This document shows positions 49,411-63,194 of a stretch of 64,000 nt of DNA, in pieces. Made by a program: the position numbers and the translations under genes. Within the stretch, counting starts at the first letter, position 1. Every line of letters begins with the position of its first letter. The notes under the pieces are model-generated. The model made no database searches. It had not been told where the DNA came from and saw nothing but the letters and a program-made list of their open reading frames with translations. The stretch covers positions 3,213,001 to 3,277,000 of the forward strand of contig JAYKNF010000014.1 of assembly GCA_036172665.1 (NCBI GenBank), read 5' to 3'. The stretch is from Prosopocoilus inquinatus (taxonomy: Eukaryota > Arthropoda > Insecta > Coleoptera > Lucanidae).

Positions 49411-51794
49411 ACGTATTAGCGTTGTTCCTGTGATGTATCTAATCGATCCTTACTCATCTATAATGTTATTTGACGTTTGGGTGGACTCCAGTAACTCTGA
49501 TGAGAGATACAAAGATTTCGGACGCAGCAGAAACTGGAAATAGTTTTGAACGATACACCACCTATTAGCGTTGTTCCTGTGATGTATCTAAACGATCCTT
49601 ACTTATCTAACATATTATTTGACGTTTGGATGGACTCCAGTGAGTCTGATGTGAGATACAAAGTTTTGGGACGCAGCAGGAGCTGGAAATAGTTTTAAAC
49701 GAAAGAACACGTATTAGCGTTGTTCCTGTGCTGTATCTAATCGATCCTTACTTATCTATCATGTTATTTGACGTTTGGATGGACTCCAGTAACCCTGACG
49801 TGAGATACGAAGTTCTCGGACGCAGCAGAAGCTGGAAATAGTTTTAAACGAAACAACACGCATTAGCGTTGTTCCTGTGATGTATCTAATCGATCCTTAC
49901 TCATCTATCATGTTATTTGGCGTTACGATGGACTCCAGTAACTTAGATGTGAGATACGAAGTTCTCGGACGCAGCTGAAGCTAGAAATAGTTTTAAACGA
50001 AACAACATGCATTAGCGTTGTTCCTGTGATGTATCTAATCGATCCTTACATATCTATCATGTTATTTGACGTTTGGATGGACTCCAGTAACCCTGACTTG
50101 AGATACGAAGTTCTCGGACGCAGCCGAAGCTGGAAATAGTTTTAAACGAAACAACACGTATTAGCGTTGTTCCTGTGATGTATCTAATCGATCCTTACTC
50201 ATCTATCATATTATTTGACTTTTGGATGGACTCCAGTAACTCTGATGTGAGATACAAAGTTTTTGGACGCAGCAGAAGCTGGAAATAGTTTTGAACGAAA
50301 CAACACGTATTAGCGTTGTTCCTGTGATGTATCTAATCGATCCTTACTCATCTATCATGTTATTTGACGTTTGGATGTACTCCAGTAACTAGGATGAGAG
50401 ATACAAAGATTTCATACGCAGCAGAAGCTGGAAATAGTTTTGAACGAAACAACACCTATTAGCGTTGTTCCTGTGATGTATCTAAACGATCCTTACTTAT
50501 CTAACATGTTATTTAACGTTTGGATACACTCCAGTAAGTCTGATGTGAGATACAAAGTTTTTGGACGCAGCAGGAGCTGGAAATAGTTTTAAACGAAACA
50601 ACACGTATTAGCGTTGTCCCTGTGCTGTATCTAATCGATCCTTACTTATCTATCATGTTATTTGACGTTTGGATGGACTCCAGTAACCCTGACGTGAGAT
50701 ACGAAGTTCTCGGACGCAGCAGAAGCTGGAAATAGTTTTAAACGAAGCAACAGGCATTAGCGTTGTTCCTGTGATGTATCTAATCGATCCTTACTCATCT
50801 ATCATGTTATTTGACGTTTCGATGGACTCCAGTAACTCTGATGTGAGATACGACGTTTCCGGACGCAGCAGAAGCTGGAAATAGTATTAAACGAAACAAC
50901 ACGTATTAGCGTTGTTCCTGTGATGTATCTAATCGATCCTTACTCATCTATCATGTTATTTGACGTTTGGATGTACTCCAGTAACTAGGATGAGAGATAC
51001 AAAGATTTCATACGCAGCAGAAGCTGGAAATAGTTTTGAACGAAACAACACCTATTACCGTTGTTCCTGTGATGTATCTAAACGATCCTTACTTATCTAA
51101 CATGTTATTTAACGTTTGGATACACTCCAGTAAGTCTGATGTGAGATACAAAGTTTTTGGACGCAGCAGGATCTGGAAATAGTTTTAAACGAAACAACAC
51201 GTATTAGCGCTGTCCCTGTGCTGTATCTAATCGATCCTTACTTATCTATCATGTTATTTGACGTTTGGATGGACTCCAGTAACTCTGATGTGAGATACGA
51301 AGTTTTCGGACGCAGCAGAAGCTGGAAATAGTTTTAAACGAAACAACACGTATTAGCGTTGTTCCTGTGATGTATCTAATCGATCCTTACTCATCTATAA
51401 TGTTATTTGACGTTTGGGTGGACTCCAGTAACTCTGATGAGAGATACAAAGATTTCGGACGCAGCAGAAACTGGAAATAGTTTTGAACGATACACCACCT
51501 ATTAGCGTTGTTCCTGTGATGTATCTAAACGATCCTTACTTATCTAACATATTATTTGACGTTTGGATGGACTCCAGTGAGTCTGATGTGAGATACAAAG
51601 TTTTGGGACGCAGCAGGAGCTGGAAATAGTTTTAAACGAAAGAACACGTATTAGCGTTGTTCCTGTGCTGTATCTAATCGATCCTTACTTATCTATCATG
51701 TTATTTGACGTTTGGATGGACTCCAGTAACCCTGACGTGAGATACGAAGTTCTCGGACGCAGCAGAAGCTGGAAATAGTTTTAAACGAAACAAC
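49411..51794. repeat. 16-monomer tandem unit, copy 1
   Basis: This unit of 2384 bp (16 x 149) is repeated directly to the right. Private marks 2384 bp apart are GCAGGATCTGG (51167, 53551) and AGCGCTGTCCC (about 51206, 53590), and three GGATGTACTCC sites keep the same spacing. CACCTATTACCG near 51.05 kb is private to this copy. Confidence 0.87.
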
Positions 51795-54228
51795 ACGCAT
51801 TAGCGTTGTTCCTGTGATGTATCTAATCGATCCTTACTCATCTATAATGTTATTTGACGTTTGGGTGGACTCCAGTAACTCTGATGAGAGATACAAAGAT
51901 TTCGGACGCAGCAGAAACTGGAAATAGTTTTGAACGATACACCACCTATTAGCGTTGTTCCTGTGATGTATCTAAACGATCCTTACTTATCTAACATATT
52001 ATTTGACGTTTGGATGGACTCCAGTGAGTCTGATGTGAGATACAAAGTTTTGGGACGCAGCAGGAGCTGGAAATAGTTTTAAACGAAAGAACACGTATTA
52101 GCGTTGTTCCTGTGCTGTATCTAATCGATCCTTACTTATCTATCATGTTATTTGACGTTTGGATGGACTCCAGTAACCCTGACGTGAGATACGAAGTTCT
52201 CGGACGCAGCAGAAGCTGGAAATAGTTTTAAACGAAACAACACGCATTAGCGTTGTTCCTGTGATGTATCTAATCGATCCTTACTCATCTATCATGTTAT
52301 TTGGCGTTACGATGGACTCCAGTAACTTAGATGTGAGATACGAAGTTCTCGGACGCAGCTGAAGCTAGAAATAGTTTTAAACGAAACAACATGCATTAGC
52401 GTTGTTCCTGTGATGTATCTAATCGATCCTTACTTATCTATCATGTTATTTGACGTTTGGATGGACTCCAGTAACCCTGACTTGAGATACGAAGTTCTCG
52501 GACGCAGCCGAAGCTGGAAATAGTTTTAAACGAAACAACACGTATTAGCGTTGTTCCTGTGATGTATCTAATCGATCCTTACTCATCTATCATATTATTT
52601 GACTTTTGGATGGACTCCAGTAACTCTGATGTGAGATACAAAGTTTTTGGACGCAGCAGAAGCTGGAAATAGTTTTGAACGAAACAACACGTATTAGCGT
52701 TGTTCCTGTGATGTATCTAATCGATCCTTACTCATCTATCATGTTATTTGACGTTTGGATGTACTCCAGTAACTAGGATGAGAGATACAAAGATTTCATA
52801 CGCAGCAGAAGCTGGAAATAGTTTTGAACGAAACAACACCTATTAGCGTTGTTCCTGTGATGTATCTAAACGATCCTTACTTATCTAACATGTTATTTAA
52901 CGTTTGGATACACTCCAGTAAGTCTGATGTTAGATACAAAGTTTTTGGACGCAGCAGGAGCTGGAAATAGTTTTAAACGAAACAACACGTATTAGCGTTG
53001 TCCCTGTGCTGTATCTAATCGATCCTTACTTATCTATCATGTTATTTGACGTTTGGATGGACTCCAGTAACCCTGACGTGAGATACGAAGTTCTCGGACG
53101 CAGCAGAAGCTGGAAATAGTTTTAAACGAAGCAACAGGCATTAGCGTTGTTCCTGTGATGTATCTAATCGATCCTTACTCATCTATCATGTTATTTGACG
53201 TTTCGATGGACTCCAGTAACTCTGATGTGAGATACGACGTTTCCGGACGCAGCAGAAGCTGGAAATAGTATTAAACGAAACAACACGTATTAGCGTTGTT
53301 CCTGTGATGTATCTAATCGATCCTTACTCATCTATCATGTTATTTGACGTTTGGATGTACTCCAGTAACTAGGATGAGAGATACAAAGATTTCATACGCA
53401 GCAGAAGCTGGAAATAGTTTTGAACGAAACAACACCTATTAGCGTTGTTCCTGTGATGTATCTAAACGATCCTTACTTATCTAACATGTTATTTAACGTT
53501 TGGATACACTCCAGTAAGTCTGATGTGAGATACAAAGTTTTTGGACGCAGCAGGATCTGGAAATAGTTTTAAACGAAACAACACGTATTAGCGCTGTCCC
53601 TGTGCTGTATCTAATCGATCCTTACTTATCTATCATGTTATTTGACGTTTGGATGGACTCCAGTAACTCTGATGTGAGATACGAAGTTTTCGGACGCAGC
53701 AGAAGCTGGAAATAGTTTTAAACGAAACAACACGTATTAGCGTTGTTCCTGTGATGTATCTAATCGATCCTTACTCATCTATAATGTTATTTGACGTTTG
53801 GGTGGACTCCAGTAACTCTGATGAGAGATACAAAGATTTCGGACGCAGCAGAAACTGGAAATAGTTTTGAACGATACACCACCTATTAGCGTTGTTCCTG
53901 TGATGTATCTAAACGATCCTTACTTATCTAACATATTATTTGACGTTTGGATGGACTCCAGTGAGTCTGATGTGAGATACAAAGTTTTGGGACGCAGCAG
54001 GAGCTGGAAATAGTTTTAAACGAAAGAACACGTATTAGCGTTGTTCCTGTGCTGTATCTAATCGATCCTTACTTATCTATCATGTTATTTGACGTTTGGA
54101 TGGACTCCAGTAACCCTGACGTGAGATACGAAGTTCTCGGACGCAGCAGAAGCTGGAAATAGTTTTAAACGAAACAACACGCATTAGCGTTGTTCCTGTG
54201 ATGTATCTAATCGATCCTTACTCATCTA
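51795..54228. repeat. 16-monomer tandem unit, copy 2
   Basis: This is the direct second copy, followed by about 50 bp of extra match before the sequence turns to the GGCGTTACG monomer. A short 3-monomer (447-bp) repeat lies across the copy junction, with CTCATCTATAATG at about 51.39 and 51.84 kb. GATGTTAGATAC at about 52.93 kb is a private change. Confidence 0.86.
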
Positions 54229-56569
54229 TCATGTTATTTGGCGTTACGATGGACTCCAGTAACTTAGATGTGAGATACGAAGTTCTCGGACGCAGCTGAA
54301 GCTAGAAATAGTTTTAAACGAAACAACATGCATTAGCGTTGTTCCTGTGATGTATCTAATCGATCCTTACTTATCTATAATGTTATTTGACGTTTGGATG
54401 GACTCCAGTAACCCTGACTTGAGATACGAAGTTCTCGGACGCAGCCGAAGCTGGAAATAGTTTTAAACGAAACAACACGTATTAGCGTTGTTCCTGTGAT
54501 GTATCTAATCGATCCTTACTCATCTATCATATTATTTGACTTTTGGATGGACTCCAGTAACTCTGATGTGAGATACAAAGTTTTTGGACGCAGCAGAAGC
54601 TGGAAATAGTTTTGAACGAAACAACACGTATTAGCGTTGTTCCTGTGATGTATCTAATCGATCCTTACTTAGCTACTATGTTATTTGACGTTTCGATGGA
54701 CTCCAGTAACTCTAACGTGAGATACGAAATTTTCCGACGCAGCAGCAGCTGGAAATAGTTTTAAACGAAACAACACATATTAGCGTTGTTCCTGTGATAT
54801 ATCTAATCGATCCTTACTCATCTATCATGTTATTTGGCGTTTCGATGGACTCCAGTAGCTCTGATGTGAGATACGACGTTTTCGGACGCAGCAGAAGATG
54901 GAAATAGTTTTAAACGAAACAACACGCATTCCTGTGATGTATCTAATCGATCCTTACTCATCTATCATGTTATTTGACGTTTCGATGGACTCCAGTAACT
55001 CTAATGTGAGATACGACGTTTTCGGACGCAGCAGAAGCTGGAAATAGTTTTAAACGAAGCAACACGTATTGGCGTTGTTCCTGTGATATATCTAATCGAT
55101 TCTTACTCATCTATCATGTTATTTGACGTTTGGATGGACTCCAGTAACTCTGATGTGAGATACAAAGTTTTTGGACGCAGCAGAAGCTGGAAATAGTTTT
55201 GAACGAAACAACACCTATTAGCGTTGTTCCTGTGCTGTATCTAATCGATCCTTACTTATCTATCATGTTATTTGACGTTTCGATGGGCTCCAGTAACTCT
55301 GATGTGAGATACGACGTTTTCTGACGCAGCAGAAGCTGGAAATAGTTTTGAACGAAACAACACGCATTAGCGTTGTTCCTGTGATGTATCTAATCGATCC
55401 TTACTTAGCTACTATGTTATTTGACGTTTCGATGGACTCCAGTAACTCTAATGTGAGATACGAAATTTTCGGACGCAGCAGAAGCTGGAAATAGTTTTAA
55501 ACGAAACAACACGCATTAGCTTTGTTCCTGTGATGTATCTAATCGATCCTTACTCATCTATCATGTTATTTGGCGTTTCGATGAACTAAAGTAACTTAGA
55601 TGTGAGATACGAAGTTCTCGGACCCAGCTGAAGCTAGAAATAGTTTTAAATGAAACAACACGCATTAGCGTTGTTCCTGTGCTGTATCTAATCGATCCTT
55701 ACTTATCTATCATGTCATTTGACATTTCGATGGACTCCAGTAACTCTGATGTGAGATACGACGTTTTCGGACGCAGCAGCAGCTGAAAATAGTTTTAAAC
55801 GAAACAACACATATTAGCGTTGTTCCTGTAATGTATCTAATCGATCCTTACTCATCTATCATGTTATTTGACGTTTGGACAGACTCCAGTAACTCTGATG
55901 TGAGATACAAAGTTATCGGACGCAGCAGAAGCTGGAAATAGTTTTAAGCGAAACAACACGTATTAGCGTTGTTCCTGTGCTGTATCTAATCGATCCTTAC
56001 TTATCTATCATGTTATTTGACGTTTGGATGGACTCCAGTAACTCTGATGTGAGATACGAAGTTTTTGGACGCAGCAGAAGCTGGAAATAGTTTTAAACGA
56101 AACAACACGTATTAGCGTTGTTCCGGTGATGTATCTAATCGATCCTTACTCATCTATCATGTTATTTGACGTTTGGATGGACTCCAGTAACTCTGATGTG
56201 AGATACAAAGTTTTTGGACGCAGCAGGAGCTGGAAATAGTTTTAAACGAAACAACACGCATTAGCGTTGTTCCTGTGCTGTATCTAATCGATCCTTACTT
56301 ATCTATCATGTTATTTGACGTTTGGATGGACTCCAGTAACTCTGATGTGAGATACGACGTTTTCGGACGCAGCAGAAGCTGGAAATAGTTTTAAACGAAA
56401 CAACACGTATTAGCGTTGTTCCTGTGATGTATCTAATCGATCCTTACTCATCTATCATGTTATTTGACGTTTGGGTGGACTCCAGTGAGTCTGATGTGAG
56501 ATACAAAGTTTTGGGACGCAGCAGGAGCTGGAAATAGTTTTAAACGAAACAACACGCATTAGCGTTGTT
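54229..56569. repeat. Irregular edge segment between families C and E
   Basis: About 16 monomers with elevated private change lie here: the 140-bp truncated monomer, CGATTCTTACTC near 55.1 kb, CGTTTTCTGACGC near 55.32 kb, GATGAACTAAAGTAAC near 55.58 kb, GGACCCAGCTG and CAGCAGCAGCTGAAAATAG. No long collinear block was found. The loss of order and the extra mutation suggest an older, less homogenised segment. No non-satellite DNA is present. Confidence 0.8.
54792..54931. repeat. Truncated monomer, 140 bp
   Basis: The tail reads ACACGCATTCCTGTG where the usual form is ACACGCATTAGCGTTGTTCCTGTG (in two parts: ACACGCATT, then AGCGTTGTTCC). Nine bases are lost between two TT doublets. The deletion removes the right arm of the near-dyad present in the other monomers. 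It ends the 195-monomer stretch that shows no net indel. Confidence 0.9.
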
Positions 56570-58490
56570 CCTGTGATGTATCTAATCGATCCTTACTCAT
56601 CTATCATGTTATTTGACGTTTGGGTGGACTCCAGTAACTCTGATGAGAGATACAAAGATTTCGGACGCAGCAGAAGCTGGAAATACTTTTGAACGATACA
56701 CCACCTATTAGCGTTGTTCCTGTGATGTATCTAAACGATCCTTACTTATCTAACATGTTATTTGACGTTTGGATGGACTCCAGTGTGTCTGATGTGAGAT
56801 ACAAAGTTTTGGGACGCAGCAGGAGCTGGAAATAGTTTTAAACGAAACAACACGTATTAGCGTTGTTCCTGTGCTGTATCTAATCGATCCTTACTTATCT
56901 ATCATGTTATTTGACGTTTGGATGGACTCCAGTGACCCTGACGTGAGATACGAAGTTCTCGGACGCAGCAGAAGCTGGAAATAGTTTTAAACGAAGCAAC
57001 AGGCATTAGCGTTGTTCCTGTGATGTATCTAATCGATCCTTACTCATCTATCATGTTATTTGACGTTTCGATGGACTCCAGTAACTCTGATGTGAGATAC
57101 GACGTTTCCGGACGCAGCAGAAGCTGGAAATAGTATTAAACGAAACAACACGTATTAGCGTTGTTCCTGTGATGTATCTAATCGATCCTTACTCATCTAT
57201 CATGTTATTTGACGTTTGGATGGACTCCAGTAACTAGGATGAGAGATACAAAGATTTCGGACGCAGCAGAAGCTGGAAATAGTTTTGAACGAAACAACAC
57301 CTATTAGCGTTGTTCCTGTGATGTATCTAAACGATCCTTACTTATCTAACATGTTATTTAACGTTTGGATACACTCCAGTAAGTCTGATGTGAGATACAA
57401 AGTTTTTGGACGCAGCAGGAGCTGGAAATAGTTTTAAACGAAACAACACGTATTAGCGTTGTTCCTGTGCTGTATCTAATCGATACTTACTTATCTATCA
57501 TGTTATTTGACGTTTCGATGGACTCCAGTAACTCTGATGTGAGATACGAAGTTTTCGGACGCAGCAGAAGCTGGAAATAGTTTTAAACGAAACAACACGT
57601 ATTAGCGTTGTTCCGGTGATGTATCTAATCGATCCTTACTTATCTATCATGTTATTTGACGTTTGGATGGACTCCAGTAACTCTGATGTGAGATACGACG
57701 TTTTCGGACGCAGCAGAAGCTGGAAATAGTTTTAAACGAAACAACACGTATTAGCGTTGTTCCTGTGATGTATCTAATCGATCCTTACTCATCTATCATG
57801 TTATTTGACGTTTGGGTGGACTCTAGTGAGTCTGATGTGAGATACAAAGTTTTGGGACGCAGCAGGAGCTGGAAATAGTTTTAAACGAAACAACACGCAT
57901 TAGCGTTGTTCCTGTGATGTATCTAATCGATCCTTACTCATCTATCATGTTATTTGACGTTTCGATGGACTCCAGTAACTCTGATGTGAGATACGACGTT
58001 TCCGGACGCAGCAGAAGCTGGAAATAGTATTAAACGAAACAACACGTATTAGCGTTGTTCCTGTGATGTATCTAATCGATCCTTACTCATCTATCATGTT
58101 ATTTGACGTTTGGATGGACTCCAGTAACTAGGATGAGAGATACAAAGATTTCGGACGCAGCAGAAGCTGGAAATAGTTTTGAACGAAACAACACCTATTA
58201 GCGTTGTTCCTGTGATGTATCTAAACGATCCTTACTTATCTAACATGTTATTTAACGTTTGGATACACTCCAGCAAGTCTGATGTGAGATTCAAAGTTTT
58301 TGGACGCAGCAGGAGCTGGAAATAGTTTTAAACGAAACAACACGTATTAGCGTTGTTCCTGTGCTGTATCTAATCGATCCTTACTTATCTATCATGTTAT
58401 TTGACGTTTGGATGGACTCCAGTAACCCTGACGTGAGATACGAAGTTCTCGGACGCAGCAGAAGCTGGAAATAGTTTTAAACGAAACAAC
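56570..58490. repeat. HOR block E1
   Basis: The block is collinear with about 60.44-62.51 kb. The offset is 3873 bp up to GTTCCGGTGATG (57611, 61484) and 4022 bp after it, because E1 lacks exactly one monomer there. The AGTGACCCTGACG mark (56931, 60804, 63784) is private to family E. Confidence 0.85.
57614..57762. repeat. Hybrid monomer from in-register crossover
   Basis: The 5' end is class I (GGTGATGTATC) and the rest is class II (CTTACTTATC, then CGACGTTTTCGG). In E2 these two halves sit in separate neighbouring monomers (61487-61635 and 61636-61784). E1 therefore lost exactly 149 bp by fusing them, with the breakpoint in the shared bases between about monomer positions 5 and 27. Confidence 0.82.
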
Positions 58491-60214
58491 ACGCATTAGC
58501 GTTGTTCCTGTGATGTATCTAATCGATCCTTACTCATCTATCATGTTATTTGACGTTTGGATGGACTCCAGTAACTCTGATGTGAGATACAAAGTTTTTG
58601 GACGCAGCAGGAGCTGGAAATAGTTTTAAACGAAACAACACGTATTAGCGTTGTTCCTGTGCTGTATCTAATCGATCCTTACTTATCTATCATGTTATTT
58701 GACGTTTGGATGGACTCCAGTAACCCTGACGTGAGATACGAAGTTCTCGGACGCAGCAGAAGCTGGAAATAGTTTTAAACGAAACAACACGCATTAGCGT
58801 TGTTCCTGTGATGTATCTAATCGATCCTTACTTATCTATCATGTTATTTGACATTTCGATGGACTCCAGTAACTCTGATGTGAGATACGACGTTTTCGGA
58901 CGCAGCAGCAGCTGGAAATAGTTTTAAACGAAACAACACATATTAGCGTTGTTCCTGTAATGTATCTAATCGATCCTTACTCATCTATCATGTTATTTGA
59001 CGTTTGGACAGACTCCAGTAACTCTGATGTGAGATACAAAGTTATCGGACGCAGCAGAAGCTGGAAATAGTTTTGAACGAAACAACACGTATTAGCGTTG
59101 TTCCTGTGATGTATCTAAACGATCCTTACTTATCTAACATGTTATTTGACGTTTCGATGGACTCCAGTAACTCTAATGTGAGATACGAAATTTTCGGACG
59201 CAGCGGAAGCTGGAAATAGTTTTAAACGAAACAACACGCATTAGCGTTGTTCCTGTGATGTATCTAATCGATCCTTACTCATCTATCATGTTATTTTCGT
59301 TTCGATGGACTCCAGTAACTTAGATGTGCGATACGAAGTTCTCGGACCCAGCTGAAGCTAGAAATAGTTTTAAACGAAACAACACGCATTAGCGTTGTTC
59401 CTGTGCTGTATCTAATCGATCCTTATTTATCTATCATGTTATTTGACATTTCGATGGACTCCAGTAACTCTGATGTGAGATACGACGTTTTCGGACGCAG
59501 CAGCAGCTGGAAATAGTTTTAAGCGAAACAACACATATTAGCGTTGTTCCTGTAATGTATCTAATCGATCCTTACTCATCTATCATGTTATTTAACGTTT
59601 GGACGGACTCCAGTAACTCTGATGTGAGATACAAAGTTATCGGACGCAGCAGAAGCTGGAAATAGTTCTGAACGAAACAACACGTATTAGCGTTGTCCCT
59701 GTGCTGTATCTAATCGATCCTTACTTATCTATCATGTTATTTGACGTTTGGATGGACTCCAGTAACTCTGATGTGAGATACGACGTTTTCGGACGCAGCA
59801 GAAGCTGGAAATAGTTTTAAACGAAACAACACGTATTAGCGTTGTTCCTGTGATGTATCTAATCGATCCTTACTCATCTATCATGTTATTTGACGTTTGG
59901 ATGGACTCCAGTAACTCTGATGTGAGATACAAAGTTTTTGGACGCAGCAGGAGCTGGAAATAGTTTTAAACGAAACAACACGTATTAGCGTTGTTCCTGT
60001 GCTATATCTAATCGATCCTTACTTATCTATCATGTTATTTGACGTTTGGATTAACTCCAGTAACTCTGATGTGAGATACGACGTTTTCGGACGCAGCAGA
60101 AGCTGGAAATAGTTTTAAACGAAACAACACGTATTAGCGTTGTCCCTGTGATGTATCTAATCGATCCTTACTCATCTATCATGTTATTTGACGTTTGGAT
60201 GGACTCCAGTAACT
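58491..60214. repeat. Satellite stretch between E blocks
   Basis: About 12 monomers of mixed subtype lie here, including two CTGTAATG copies and the diverged 148-bp monomer. A two-monomer (298-bp) direct repeat begins near its right end: 59848-60145 matches 60146-60443, both with CTGTGCTATATC and TTTGGATTAACTCC. Only satellite is visible. Confidence 0.78.
59253..59401. repeat. Length-variant monomer, 148 bp
   Basis: The copy reads TTATTTTCGTTTCG in place of TTATTTGGCGTTTCG, a 1-bp loss with one substitution. It also has GATGTGCG and GGACCCAGCTG, so it is an unusually diverged copy. The monomer is 148 bp; its last base is 59400, and the end given here includes the first base of the next monomer. 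Confidence 0.8.
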
Positions 60215-63194
60215 CTGATGTGAGATACAAAGTTTTTGGACGCAGCAGGAGCTGGAAATAGTTTTAAACGAAACAACACGTATTAGCGTTGTTCCTGTGC
60301 TATATCTAATCGATCCTTACTTATCTATCATGTTATTTGACGTTTGGATTAACTCCAGTAACTCTGATGTGAGATACGACGTTTTCGGACGCAGCAGAAG
60401 CTGGAAATAGTTTTAAACTAAACAACACGTATTAGCGTTGTTCCTGTGATGTATCTAATCGATCCTTACTCATCTATCATGTTATTTGACGTTTGGGTGG
60501 ACTCCAGTAACTCTGATGAGAGATACAAAGATTTCGGACGCAGCAGAAGCTGGAAATACTTTTGAACGATACACCACCTATTAGCGTTGTTCCTGTGATG
60601 TATCTAAACGATCCTTACTTATCTAACATGTTATTTGACGTTTGGATGGACTCCAGTGTGTCTGATGTGAGATACAAAGTTTTGGGACGCAGCAGGAGCT
60701 GGAAATAGTTTTAAACGAAACAACACGTATTAGCGTTGTTCCTGTGCTGTATCTAATCGATCCTTACTTATCTATCATGTTATTTGACGTTTGGATGGAC
60801 TCCAGTGACCCTGACGTGAGATACGAAGTTCTCGGACGCAGCAGAAGCTGGAAATAGTTTTAAACGAAGCAACAGGCATTAGCGTTGTTCCTGTGATGTA
60901 TCTAATCGATCCTTACTCATCTATCATGTTATTTGACGTTTCGATGGACTCCAGTAACTCTGATGTGAGATACGACGTTTCCGGACGCAGCAGAAGCTGG
61001 AAATAGTATTAAACGAAACAACACGTATTAGCGTTGTTCCTGTGATGTATCTAATCGATCCTTACTCATCTATCATGTTATTTGACGTATGGATGGACTC
61101 CAGTAACTAGGATGAGAGATACAAAGATTTCGGACGCAGCAGAAGCTGGAAATAGTTTTGAACGAAACAACACCTATTAGCGTTGTTCCTGTGATGTATC
61201 TAAACGATCCTTACTTATCTAACATGTTATTTAACGTTTGGATACACTCCAGTAAGTCTGATGTGAGATACAAAGTTTTTGGACGCAGCAGGAGCTGGAA
61301 ATAGTTTTAAACGAAACAACACGTATTAGCGTTGTTCCTGTGCTGTATCTAATCGATACTTACTTATCTATCATGTTATTTGACGTTTCGATGGACTCCA
61401 GTAACTCTGATGTGAGATACGAAGTTTTCGGACGCAGCAGAAGCTGGAAATAGTTTTAAACGAAACAACACGTATTAGCGTTGTTCCGGTGATGTATCTA
61501 ATCGATCCTTACTCATCTATCATGTTATTTGACGTTTGGATGGACTCCAGTAACTCTGATGTGAGATACAAAGTTTTTGGACGCAGCAGGAGCTGGAAAT
61601 AGTTTTAAACGAAACAACACGTATTAGCGTTGTTCCTGTGCTGTATCTAATCGATCCTTACTTATCTATCATGTTATTTGACGTTTGGATGGACTCCAGT
61701 AACTCTGATGTGAGATACGACGTTTTCGGACGCAGCAGAAGCTGGAAATAGTTTTAAACGAAACAACACGTATTAGCGTTGTTCCTGTGATGTATCTAAT
61801 CGATCCTTACTCATCTATCATGTTATTTGACGTTTGGGTGGACTCCAGTGAGTCTGATGTGAGATACAAAGTTTTGGGACGCAGCAGGAGCTGGAAATAG
61901 TTTTAAACGAAACAACACGCATTAGCGTTGTTCCTGTGATGTATCTAATCGATCCTTACTCATCTATCATGTTATTTGACGTTTCGATGGACTCCAGTAA
62001 CTCTGATGTGAGATACGACGTTTCCGGACGCAGCAGAAGCTGGAAATAGTATTAAACGAAACAACACGTATTAGCGTTGTTCCTGTGATGTATCTAATCG
62101 ATCCTTACTCATCTATCATGTTATTTGACGTTTGGATGGACTCCAGTAACTAGGATGAGAGATACAAAGATTTCGGACGCAGCAGAAGCTGGAAATAGTT
62201 TTGAACGAAACAACACCTATTAGCGTTGTTCCTGTGATGTATCTAAACGATCCTTACTTATCTAACATGTTATTTAACGTTTGGATACACTCCAGCAAGT
62301 CTGATGTGAGATACAAAGTTTTTGGACGCAGCAGGAGCTGGAAATAGTTTTAAACGAAACAACACGTATTAGCGTTGTTCCTGTGCTGTATCTAATCGAT
62401 CCTTACTTATCTATCATGTTATTTGACGTTTGGATGGACTCCAGTAACCCTGACGTGAGATACGAAGTTCTCGGACGCAGCAGAAGCTGGAAATAGTTTT
62501 AAACGAAACAACACGCATTAGCGTTGTTCCTGTGATGTATCTAATCGATCCTTACTCATCTATCATGTTATTTGGCGTTACGATGGACTCCAGTAACTTA
62601 GATGTGAGATACGAAGTTCTCGGACGCAGCTGAAGCTAGAAATAGTTTTAAACGAAACAACATGCATTAGCGTTGTTCCTGTGATGTATCTAATCGATCC
62701 TTACTCATCTATCATATTATTTGACTTTTGGATGGATTCCAGTAACTCTGATGTGAGATACAAAGTTTTTGGACGCAGCAGAAGCTGGAAATAGTTTTAA
62801 ACGAAGCAACAGGCATTAGCGTTGTTCCTGTGATGTATCTAATCGATCCTTACTCATCTATCATGTTATTTGACGTTTCGATGGACTCCAGTAACTCTGA
62901 TGTGAGATACGACGTTTCCGGACGCAGCAGAAGCTGGAAATAGTATTAAACGAAACAACACGTATTAGCGTTGTTCCTGTGATGTATCTAATCGATCCTT
63001 ACTCATCTATCATGTTATTTGACGTTTGGATGGACTCCAGTAACTAGGATGAGAGATACAAAGATTTCGGACGCAGCAGAAGCTGGAAATAGTTTTGAAC
63101 GAAACAACACCTATTAGCGTTGTTCCTGTGATGTATCTAAACGATCCTTACTTATCTAACATGTTATTTAACGTTTGGATACACTCCAGTAAGT
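60215..63194. repeat. HOR unit E2 (20 monomers, 2980 bp)
   Basis: This unit begins again at 63195 and runs to the window end at an offset of 2980 bp. Marks at this offset are GTGCTATATC (60298, 63278), TTTTAAACTAAAC (60412, 63392) and AGTGACCCTG (60804, 63784). About 60.73-62.67 kb is also collinear with block B0 at the other end of the window, which ties families B and E together. Confidence 0.87.
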
